From contig DOTL01000068.1 in assembly GCA_003521145.1 (NCBI GenBank), positions 1 through 7,217 of the forward strand: a stretch of DNA of 7,217 bases, in the 5' to 3' direction. This stretch comes from Streptococcus sp. (GTDB lineage: Bacteria > Bacillota > Bacilli > Lactobacillales > Streptococcaceae). The position numbers and the translations under genes were made by a program. The notes below the pieces were generated by a model. It was not told the DNA's origin and made no database searches. It saw only the letters and a program-made list of their open reading frames with translations. Below, piece after piece: positions 1 through 5,353 of the stretch (positions are counted from its first letter, which is position 1; each line of letters starts with the position of its first letter).

Positions 1-40
1 CACATAATTATTGACAGTATCAAGAAATCACAAACTAACC

Positions 41-119
41 AGATCATTTTAGATTATCTAACACCTGTTAGACCTTATTTAAAGGTATTTCTTCTTACTC
101 TATCAATCTAAAATGACTC
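41..119. repeat. Nested inverted repeat, cloverleaf-like, function unknown
   Basis: A perfect 12-bp inverted repeat (TCATTTTAGATT at 44-55, AATCTAAAATGA at 105-116) extends by three more pairs to about 41 and 119-120 if one base is bulged. It encloses two smaller hairpins: TCTAACA/TGTTAGA at 57-63 and 66-72, and ACCTT/AAGGT at 72-76 and 82-86. Together they could fold as a three-way junction in either strand. No strong T-run follows the outer stem on either side, so it does not look like a simple terminator. I do not recognise it as a BOX or RUP element. It could be a small RNA, a remnant of a miniature mobile element, or part of the 3' region of a gene outside the window. Confidence 0.5.
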
Positions 120-294
120 TAGTTTTATATTTATATCGTAACTCTTATTATAGCAATTTATTCTTATTTTTTAACTCCTTTCAAAGGTTTTCACCTAAAG
201 CATTTATTTATAGCTAGTAGTTTTTATCCTTAAATCACTCAATCTATAGACTTTACCAGTTCTTAAAGTCAGAAAATTCATATTATTCATTTTC

Positions 295-328
295 AAAAAA
301 AACAGAATTCAAAAAAATAAATTCTGTT
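295..328 (-). terminator. Intrinsic terminator of metK
   Basis: Read on the minus strand, a perfect 9-bp stem (AACAGAATT/AATTCTGTT, plus positions 301-309 and 320-328) with a 10-base loop is followed by eight consecutive T residues (302 down to 295). It begins about 40 bases after the metK stop codon, which is the expected place and orientation. The stem is AT-rich, but the long T-run compensates. Confidence 0.8.
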
Positions 329-367
329 GATTTGACATTATTAAATTGAACGTAATATTAAATCTTT

Positions 368-1561
368 TTAATCTTCTACAGCTGCTTTAAGGGCATCTAC
401 CTTGTCCAATTTTTCCCACGGAAGCTCAATATCTGTACGTCCCATGTGACCATAGGCCGCTGTTTGACGATAGATAGGACGTTTAAGATCAAGCATTTGA
501 ATGATACCTGCTGGACGCAAGTCAAATAGATCGCGAACAGCAGCTTCAAGTTTACTTTCAGCAACTGTAGCAGTTCCGAAGGTATCAACACGGACTGACA
601 CAGGGTTAGCAACACCGATAGCATAAGCCAATTGTACTTCTGATTTCTTAGCAAGACCAGCAGCTACGATGTTTTTTGCAATGTAGCGAGCCGCATATGA
701 AGCTGAACGGTCAACCTTAGTGGCATCCTTACCTGAGAAGGCACCACCACCGTGTCTTGAGTAGCCACCATAAGTATCAACAATGATCTTACGACCAGTC
801 AAACCAGAGTCCCCTTGAGGTCCTCCGATAACAAAACGACCTGTTGGGTTGATAAAGAATTTAGTCTCATCATCCAAGTATTCGGCTGGAGTAACTGCCT
901 TAATGACTTTTTCAATGACATCTTGACGAATTTGGTCGTTAGTCGCTTCAGGATCATGTTGCGTTGAAATAACGACTGTATCAACACGTACTGGTTGGTC
1001 ATTCTCATCATACTCAACGGTAACCTGAGATTTAGCATCTGGTCGAAGGTATGAAATCTCACCAGATTTACGCAAATCTGCTAATTTTTTAACCAATTTA
1101 TGTGAAAGGCTAACTGGAAGTGGCATAAACTCTGGAGTTTCATCAATAGCAAAACCAAACATCAAACCTTGGTCACCAGCTCCGATAAGATCAAGTGGAT
1201 CTTGATCACCAGTTCCACGAACTTCAAGTGCTTCATTGACACCTTGAGCAATATCTGGAGATTGTTCAATCAATGATGGGTGAACCCCAACAGATTCTGC
1301 CGCAAAGCCGTATTCTGCATTGTTATAACCAATTTCAGCGATAGTATCACGAACCACACGGTTGATATCTACATAAGCTGTTGTAGAAACTTCACCGAAA
1401 ACATGGACTGAGCCAGTGTAGACAACTGTTTCTGCTGCAACGTGTGCATTTGGATCTTCTGCTAAAATCGCATCAAGAATGGCATCTGAAATTTGGTCTG
1501 CAATTTTATCTGGATGCCCCTCAGATACTGATTCAGACGTGAAAAGTTTACGTTCTGACAT
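368..1561 (-). CDS. metK: S-adenosylmethionine synthetase
   Basis: MetK is a cytosolic enzyme that joins methionine and ATP to make S-adenosylmethionine, releasing phosphate and pyrophosphate. SAM is the methyl donor for nucleic acid and protein methylation. The 397 residues match the usual bacterial length. Visible family signatures are HPDK at 16-19 (ATP site), GAGDQGLMFG at 127-136, and the glycine-rich loop HGGGAFSGKD at 270-279. The N-terminus MSERKLFTSESVSEGHPDKI is typical, so the ATG at 1559-1561 is the start. A GGGGG ribosome binding site sits 9 bases upstream and is part of an SMK-box riboswitch. The gene is divergent from birA and appears monocistronic: it has its own promoter at 1738-1766 and terminator at 295-328. 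No damage is visible. Confidence 0.98.
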   Translation of the reverse strand: MSERKLFTSESVSEGHPDKIADQISDAILDAILAEDPNAHVAAETVVYTGSVHVFGEVSTTAYVDINRVVRDTIAEIGYNNAEYGFAAESVGVHPSLIEQSPDIAQGVNEALEVRGTGDQDPLDLIGAGDQGLMFGFAIDETPEFMPLPVSLSHKLVKKLADLRKSGEISYLRPDAKSQVTVEYDENDQPVRVDTVVISTQHDPEATNDQIRQDVIEKVIKAVTPAEYLDDETKFFINPTGRFVIGGPQGDSGLTGRKIIVDTYGGYSRHGGGAFSGKDATKVDRSASYAARYIAKNIVAAGLAKKSEVQLAYAIGVANPVSVRVDTFGTATVAESKLEAAVRDLFDLRPAGIIQMLDLKRPIYRQTAAYGHMGRTDIELPWEKLDKVDALKAAVED

Positions 1562-1568
1562 ATAAAAT

Positions 1569-1721
1569 GTCCCCCTTTTAATATGAAAAATAGTATTAGA
1601 TAGAACAGATTTGACCGTCTCCTAATAGGTAAAACGCTATACTCCTAATAGAGCTGGACGCCGTTAAAAAGTTACAAAGAACCAACAGCCAACTCTAGGA
1701 TGACTGTTGCCTTATCGGGAC
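1569..1721 (-). promoter_or_regulatory. SMK-box (SAM-III) riboswitch in the metK leader
   Basis: On the minus strand the leader carries, in order: GTCCC (1721-1717), a 9-bp hairpin (CAACAGTCA/TGGCTGTTG, 1709-1701 and 1691-1683), the conserved-looking stretch TTCTTTGTAAC, a long insert, then AAAAGGGGGAC directly before the start codon. GTCCC is complementary to the GGGAC that contains the ribosome binding site (1573-1569). This is the known SMK-box design of lactic acid bacteria: when SAM binds, the Shine-Dalgarno pairs with the upstream anti-Shine-Dalgarno and metK translation stops. The roughly 90-base insert between GTAAC and the binding site is large compared with the minimal E. faecalis element. 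It could form its own hairpins and contains a 10-bp direct repeat (CTCCTAATAG on plus, at 1619-1628 and 1642-1651). The identification rests on motif order and gene context. Confidence 0.88.
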
Positions 1722-1737
1722 TTAATAACTACCGTTC

Positions 1738-1766
1738 ATTATATCATGTTTTTTCAGTCTAGTCAT
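1738..1766 (-). promoter_or_regulatory. metK promoter
   Basis: On the minus strand a perfect -10 box TATAAT (1743-1738) lies 17 bases from a -35-like ATGACT (1766-1761; four of six match TTGACA). Transcription would start near 1731, about ten bases before the riboswitch core, so the whole SMK box would be in the mRNA. Confidence 0.75.
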
Positions 1767-1777
1767 ATAGTTATTTA

Positions 1778-1805
1778 TTATCAAGCCTTATCAATAATTT
1801 ATAGT
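1778..1805 (+). promoter_or_regulatory. Possible birA promoter
   Basis: TTATCA (1778-1783), a 16-base spacer and TATAGT (1800-1805) make a moderate sigma-A promoter, with a start near 1812 and a leader of about 29 bases. A second -10-like box, TATACT (1829-1834), lies only six bases before the birA ATG but has no good -35. The choice between them cannot be made from sequence. Confidence 0.4.
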
Positions 1806-1840
1806 GAGCATTTTACCATCTTTTGTATTATACTTAGGTT

Positions 1841-2779
1841 ATGAAAACTTATGAACACGTTTATGACATCTTATCGAGGAGTCCTGATTTTGTAACGGGA
1901 GAGAGCTTAGCTAAAAGCCTTGGTGTATCTCGGACAGCCATTTGGAAGGCAATTCAAACACTTCAAGAACAAGGAATTGATATTACAAGTGTCCGCAAGA
2001 AAGGCTATTATTTAGAAAATGGAGATATTCTTCTTCCTCAAGATATTTCTAAGCAACTCAACATTCCAGTCTACTTTAATCCAGATTCTAACTCTACCCA
2101 AATAGATGCTAAACATGGCATGGAAAAGAATAATTCAACGCCTGCACTTTATCTGGCATCAAGTCAAAAGGCAGCCAAAGGACGATTTGAACGTCACTTC
2201 TTTGCCAGTCCACAAGGTGGCATCTATATGAGTATCCACTTAAAGCCTAACTGTCATTTTGAGGAGTTACCCCCTTATACGATGATGGTGGCAGCTGCTA
2301 TTGTCAAAGCTATCCATCGTCTAACCGGTATCAATACAGAAATCAAATGGGTTAATGACATCTACCTCAGCAACAAAAAAATGGCTGGTATCCTTACCGA
2401 AGCCATTAGTTCTATCGAATCTGGTCGTATCACAGATGTCATTATCGGGGTTGGGCTTAACTTCTCAATCAGTGATTTTCCTGAAGAGTTAGCTAATAAA
2501 GCTACTAGCCTTTTTACTTCTGAAAAACCAAGCATCACTCGAAACCAGCTCATTTCAGAAATTTGGAAACTCTTTTTAACCATTCCTACTAGCGATTTGT
2601 TCAAAGTTTATAAAGAAAAGTCCTTTGTTTTAGACAAACAAGTGACCTTTGAACAAGCTGGAAGGATTTATACTGGTGTTGCCAAGGAAATTGGCGATAA
2701 GGGCCAACTTCTCGTTCTTACTGATGATGGTCAGGAAAAATGGTTGACCGCTGGCGAAGTGAGCCTTACTTCTTGGTAG
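1841..2779 (+). CDS. birA: Biotin-[acetyl-CoA-carboxylase] ligase / biotin repressor
   Basis: BirA activates biotin to biotinyl-AMP and attaches it to the carrier protein of acetyl-CoA carboxylase in the cytosol; the forms with a DNA-binding domain also repress biotin genes. At 312 residues this is the long, two-function form. Residues about 18-45 form a winged helix-turn-helix (GESLAKSLGVSRTAIWKAI). The catalytic domain shows KGRFER at 113-118 in the biotinyl-AMP loop, GGIYMS at 126-131, KWVNDIYL at 169-176, KMAGILTE at 180-187 with the expected biotin-contacting lysine, and IIGVGLN at 201-207. A small C-terminal domain runs from about 266. The start is fixed: an in-frame TAG lies two codons upstream, at 1835-1837. 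No Shine-Dalgarno precedes it (only AGG two bases away), so initiation is weak or leaderless. In the loop, the second glycine of the usual GRGRxGR is a glutamate. The 3' end overlaps the convergent gene by 14 bases. Confidence 0.95.
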   Translation: MKTYEHVYDILSRSPDFVTGESLAKSLGVSRTAIWKAIQTLQEQGIDITSVRKKGYYLENGDILLPQDISKQLNIPVYFNPDSNSTQIDAKHGMEKNNSTPALYLASSQKAAKGRFERHFFASPQGGIYMSIHLKPNCHFEELPPYTMMVAAAIVKAIHRLTGINTEIKWVNDIYLSNKKMAGILTEAISSIESGRITDVIIGVGLNFSISDFPEELANKATSLFTSEKPSITRNQLISEIWKLFLTIPTSDLFKVYKEKSFVLDKQVTFEQAGRIYTGVAKEIGDKGQLLVLTDDGQEKWLTAGEVSLTSW

Positions 2780-2951
2780 ACTTGTCGGCTGCACGCGCGA
2801 TGCGTGAAACAACATATGTTGTCCAGAGACGACGAAACAGTAAATAACCAAAAAAGGCTGTAAAAAAGTAATAGCCGTGCTGTAAACTGTAATTAAAACA
2901 AACCGTTTCAAAAATAGTTTCAAGCGTAATAAACAAAATTTGTTGAATCAT
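2766..2951 (-). CDS. DUF3272-like small membrane protein
   Basis: This 61-residue protein of unknown function resembles the streptococcal DUF3272 family as I recall it, including its usual place between birA and dnaX. Two hydrophobic segments, about residues 4-23 and 27-47, are joined by a short polar turn (LQHGYY), and the tail is basic (SRIARAADKSTKK). This suggests a small two-pass protein of the cell membrane with a cytoplasmic C-terminus. The gene has its own promoter (2958-2986). There is no Shine-Dalgarno: TATAAT ends only six bases before the ATG, so the mRNA may be leaderless. It overlaps birA tail-to-tail, and the predicted birA transcript would run antisense through the whole gene before terminating. 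An overlapping longer frame (2630-2923) on the same strand has an unlikely composition. Confidence 0.82.
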   Translation of the reverse strand: MIQQILFITLETIFETVCFNYSLQHGYYFFTAFFGYLLFRRLWTTYVVSRIARAADKSTKK

Positions 2952-2957
2952 AAGATT

Positions 2958-2986
2958 ATTATATCAATAGATAGAGCCTAAGACAA
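2958..2986 (-). promoter_or_regulatory. Promoter of the DUF3272-like gene, probably leaderless
   Basis: On the minus strand, TTGTCT (2986-2981, four of six), a 17-base spacer and a perfect TATAAT (2963-2958) are followed by six bases and then the ATG. Normal spacing puts the transcription start at or one base from the start codon. The -35 box lies inside the hairpin of the plus-strand terminator at 2973-3010. Confidence 0.65.
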
Positions 2987-3010
2987 GCAGTCTAGGCTCT
3001 TTTCATTTTT
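2973..3010 (+). terminator. Plus-strand intrinsic terminator, probably for birA
   Basis: AGAGCCTAAGAC (2973-2984), a five-base loop and GTCTAGGCTCT (2990-3000) form an 11-bp stem with one bulged A, followed by TTTTCATTTTT. It is GC-rich in its middle and oriented for plus-strand transcripts. It is about 195 bases past the birA stop, beyond the convergent small gene. The minus-strand side has no T-run. Confidence 0.82.
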
Positions 3011-3079
3011 ACAAAGATGGACCTTCCAAATATCAGCTTCAGAAATAAAACAAATAATACTGGGGTGCCTCTCTATCTA

Positions 3080-3163
3080 ATTTCTAGACTCGGACCTAAA
3101 AAGGTCCACTGGACACCCCCGCTTTGCTATTTCTGGGCTCGGACCTAAAAAGGTCCACTGGAC
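3080..3163. repeat. Two 35-bp direct repeats carrying GGACC/GGTCC palindromes
   Basis: Positions 3080-3114 and 3129-3163 match at 33 of 35 bases (the differences are in AGA versus GGG at 3086-3088 and 3135-3137), with a 49-bp period. Each copy contains GGACCT-AAAA-AGGTCC and then ACTGGAC. The middle GGTCC can therefore pair with the GGACC on its left or its right, giving mutually exclusive hairpins. In the left copy the last arm is changed to GGACACCCCC, which can instead pair with GGGGTG at 3062-3067. The right copy forms the dnaX terminator. The left copy still offers GTCC-AGT-GGAC-CTTTTT on the minus strand as a weaker second terminator. Confidence 0.85.
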
Positions 3164-3169
3164 CTTTTT
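3147..3169. terminator. Symmetrical terminator at the dnaX stop codon
   Basis: AAAAAGGTCC-ACT-GGACCTTTTT is a perfect 10-bp stem with a three-base loop, having an A-run on one side and a T-run on the other, so it can terminate on both strands. The last two A residues of the dnaX TAA stop (plus 3168-3170) form part of its A-tract. Its main expected role is ending the miaA-fRMsr-dnaX transcript on the minus strand. Confidence 0.82.
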
Positions 3170-4820
3170 AGTCCTCTATTTCTACTACATCAGAGAGAAA
3201 CTCGAGTTCTTGCGGGATATATTCTTCACGATTTTCTTTTTCCAATTCTTCTTTGGATTTGAGGCTTCGTGCAAATTTTGTTCGGAGTTTTTCAAATTCT
3301 GCTTTAGGAACAGCCATTATATTAGGTGAAAAACCGGCAGCTGAGCTCATGATATTTCCGAACATATCATTAAGATCACTGCGTTTCATGACCTGTTCAG
3401 CATTAAAGGCAGCATTAAAGGCCAGGATAGCATTTTCTTGATTGGCCAGTACGGGTTCAGATCCATTCAAAAGGGCCCTATTTTGTGGGCTAATAGAATC
3501 CAAGATTTCAGGCCAAGTTCCCTTTAGGGCATCCAGACACTGGCGTGATTTCTGCGGATTTTCCATAGTTTCACGCATAATCGTGAGGATCTTTTCACAA
3601 TCCACCTTGTACTGATAAGCAGGTTTGGCTTTTCGAGTTGGTACTGCTTCCCCTTGGACTTTGCCCTCTTTAAGAGCTTTACGTAGACCTTCTACCTCGC
3701 GACGAAGACTATCTAACTCTTCTTGTAAATTCTCTGGAATTTCTTGTAACATCTGACCATGGGTTTCTGACAATTTTATAGTCAGCATCTCCGCATAGAT
3801 TTTAGGATGTGTTCCAGTTTTAATTTCTGGTAAGGCACTTGTAACCAAATCAATCAATTGGAAAAGTCGGTCTTGCTCTAGAGAAAGATTCTCTTCAAAA
3901 AGGGGACTATGGTGACTGTTCTCTCCGCCCGCTTTGACAATCAGAAGGTCACGGAAATACTCCAAGAGATCAGTCGCAAAACGGCTCATAGACTTGCCGT
4001 TATCAAAAAGAGTTTCAAGATTTGATAAAGCTTGTGTAGTCTCTTGATTGCGAACGTTAGCGACGAAACTATCCAAGGCTGTCAAACCAATAGAACCAGT
4101 GATTTCTTCAGCTACGGCTTGGCTGACATGATTGTCAGGAGAAAGACTCAGTGCCTGGTCTAAGATTGACAAAGCATCACGCATACCGCCTTCTGCACGA
4201 CGAGCAATAATAGTCAAAGCCTCATCTTCAAAGGTCAGTCCTTCTTTTTCCAAAATTGAAGCCAAGTGCTCCTTAATGGCTCCCTGCTTGATTGATTTAA
4301 ACTCAAAACGTTGAACACGAGAAAGGATGGTTGCAGGAATCTTATGTAATTCAGTGGTCGCTAGGATAAAGACCACATTTTCAGTTGGTTCTTCCAAGGT
4401 CTTCAAAAGAGCATTGAAGGCACCTGTCGAAAGCATGTGAACTTCGTCGATAATATAGACCTTGTAAGTCGCACGACTTGGGGCATAGGTTGACTTATCA
4501 CGGATCTCACGAATCTCATCCACACCATTATTGGAAGCCGCATCAATCTCGATAACATCTTCGAGACTTCCGTTAGTAATATCGTGACAAATATCGCAGT
4601 GATTACAAGGCTCACCATCAACTTGATTAGGGCAGTTCATAGCCTTGGCAAAGATTTTTGCCGCACTGGTTTTACCGGTACCACGTGGCCCAGAAAAGAG
4701 ATAGGCATGGCTAATTTTCCCTGACTCTACCGCCTGCCTTAGCGTAGTTGAAATTACTTTTTGACCAACCATTTCGCCAAAGGTTTGACTACGGTATTTA
4801 CGATATAAGGCTTGATACAT
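3168..4820 (-). CDS. dnaX: DNA polymerase III subunit gamma/tau (clamp loader)
   Basis: DnaX is the ATPase motor of the clamp loader that places the beta sliding clamp on primed DNA at the replication fork. The 550 residues show the N-terminal AAA+ domain: Walker A GPRGTGKT at 44-51, a zinc site with Cys63, Cys72, Cys75 and Cys78, Walker B IIDEVHML at 123-130, sensor 1 around ATTE at 154-157, and sensor 2 GGMRDALSILDQ at 211-222. The arginine-finger motif reads SRVQRF, with Val where many species have Cys. The collar domain runs to about 360, then comes a short predicted coiled coil (about 361-386) and a tau-like C-terminal part. I see no A AAA AAG slippery site, so a gamma form made by frameshifting is not predicted. 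A GAGGT binding site lies six bases before the ATG, and the ATG overlaps the stop of the upstream gene (TAATG), which suggests translational coupling. Confidence 0.97.
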   Translation of the reverse strand: MYQALYRKYRSQTFGEMVGQKVISTTLRQAVESGKISHAYLFSGPRGTGKTSAAKIFAKAMNCPNQVDGEPCNHCDICHDITNGSLEDVIEIDAASNNGVDEIREIRDKSTYAPSRATYKVYIIDEVHMLSTGAFNALLKTLEEPTENVVFILATTELHKIPATILSRVQRFEFKSIKQGAIKEHLASILEKEGLTFEDEALTIIARRAEGGMRDALSILDQALSLSPDNHVSQAVAEEITGSIGLTALDSFVANVRNQETTQALSNLETLFDNGKSMSRFATDLLEYFRDLLIVKAGGENSHHSPLFEENLSLEQDRLFQLIDLVTSALPEIKTGTHPKIYAEMLTIKLSETHGQMLQEIPENLQEELDSLRREVEGLRKALKEGKVQGEAVPTRKAKPAYQYKVDCEKILTIMRETMENPQKSRQCLDALKGTWPEILDSISPQNRALLNGSEPVLANQENAILAFNAAFNAEQVMKRSDLNDMFGNIMSSAAGFSPNIMAVPKAEFEKLRTKFARSLKSKEELEKENREEYIPQELEFLSDVVEIED

Positions 4821-5329
4821 TAGTTTACCTCAATCATTCCAAATGTAAGCTCGGTTTTCTCAAGTAGAATTTCGACAAATGCTTCAAGATAATCTTGGTC
4901 TACGTGGTTATAGTCTCCTACTTGGTGAGAATCCAAATCGAGAACACCAACTAATTTTCCATCTTTTACCATTGGTACAACAATTTCACTTCGAGCATCG
5001 GAATCACAAGCGATATAATTAGCGTGTTTGGTGACATCTTCGACAATTATGGTTCTATTTTCAGCTGCAGACTGGCCACAAACACCCTTACCTAGGGCAA
5101 TTCGAGCACAAGAAACATTACCTTGGAAAGGGCCAAGAATTAACTCATTCTTGACATTATCCATCAGGTAGAAGCCTGTAAACACAGAATTTGGCAGGGT
5201 TGTATTTAAGAGAGCTGAGGCATTAGAAAAGTTAGCCAAAGCATTGTCTTCATTGGCAAAAAGCACCTTAACCTGTGCTAGCATTAATTCATAGGCTGAT
5301 TTTTTTTCTTCGTTAGTCATAACTATCAT
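4820..5329 (-). CDS. msrC: Free methionine-(R)-sulfoxide reductase, GAF domain
   Basis: This 169-residue single-GAF-domain protein matches the fRMsr family, cytosolic enzymes that reduce free methionine-R-sulfoxide using cysteine chemistry. The key residues are present with the family spacing: Cys74 (NVSCARI), Cys84 (KGVCGQSA) and Cys108 (YIACDSD), then Glu115 (SEIVVPM) and Asp131/Asp133 (VLDLDS). These correspond to E. coli Cys84, Cys94, Cys118, Glu125, Asp141 and Asp143 at a constant offset of ten. The start is uncertain: the ATG at 5327-5329 is 15 bases from an AAGGA site, while the fourth codon, also ATG (5318-5320), begins MTNEEKKSAY and lies seven bases after a TATAAT. It is the middle gene of a miaA-fRMsr-dnaX cluster, 24 bases after miaA and overlapping dnaX by one base. 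The symbol follows common usage; many annotations say only GAF domain protein. Confidence 0.9.
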   Translation of the reverse strand: MIVMTNEEKKSAYELMLAQVKVLFANEDNALANFSNASALLNTTLPNSVFTGFYLMDNVKNELILGPFQGNVSCARIALGKGVCGQSAAENRTIIVEDVTKHANYIACDSDARSEIVVPMVKDGKLVGVLDLDSHQVGDYNHVDQDYLEAFVEILLEKTELTFGMIEVN

Positions 5330-5353
5330 TATATCAAAAATAGGTCCTTAAAA

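Larger units (their letters stand above)
1..367. other. Intergenic region, no gene seen
   Basis: This is AT-rich sequence with stops in all frames and no open frame of convincing length. It holds the nested inverted repeat at 41-119 and the metK terminator at 295-328. Between them is a small palindrome, CCTTTCAAAGG (about 178-188), which on the minus strand reads as a good Shine-Dalgarno (AAAGGAG) but is not followed by a usable start codon. Nothing else in the stretch can be supported. Confidence 0.6.

Noticed and set aside
196..290. Short minus-strand frame (about 27 codons) after the metK terminator
   Set aside because: It has no ribosome binding site, ordinary AT-rich composition and no recognisable features.
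332..358. TTGACA plus TAATAT as a promoter firing into metK antisense
   Set aside because: The spacer is only 15 bases and the -10 is weak; it lies in very AT-rich DNA where such matches are expected by chance.
1657..1680. BirA operator-like GTTA/TAAC motifs in the metK leader
   Set aside because: GTAAC is part of the SMK-box conserved core, and the two halves do not have the spacing of a biotin operator.
2630..2923. 97-codon minus-strand frame overlapping the end of birA and the small membrane gene
   Set aside because: Its codons lie in a shadow frame of two better genes, it has no ribosome binding site, and its sequence shows no family pattern.
3080..3163. CRISPR array
   Set aside because: There are only two units, which are internally palindromic, with a 14-base separation and no cas genes; a duplicated terminator fits better.
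3168..3700. Programmed -1 frameshift in dnaX making a gamma form, as in E. coli
   Set aside because: No A AAA AAG heptamer with a following hairpin was found in the frame; GGAAAAAGAAAAT near the end is not a proper slippery site.
4403..4621. Open frames within dnaX on both strands, including this one
   Set aside because: They are shadows of a well-conserved gene and lack binding sites and recognisable motifs.
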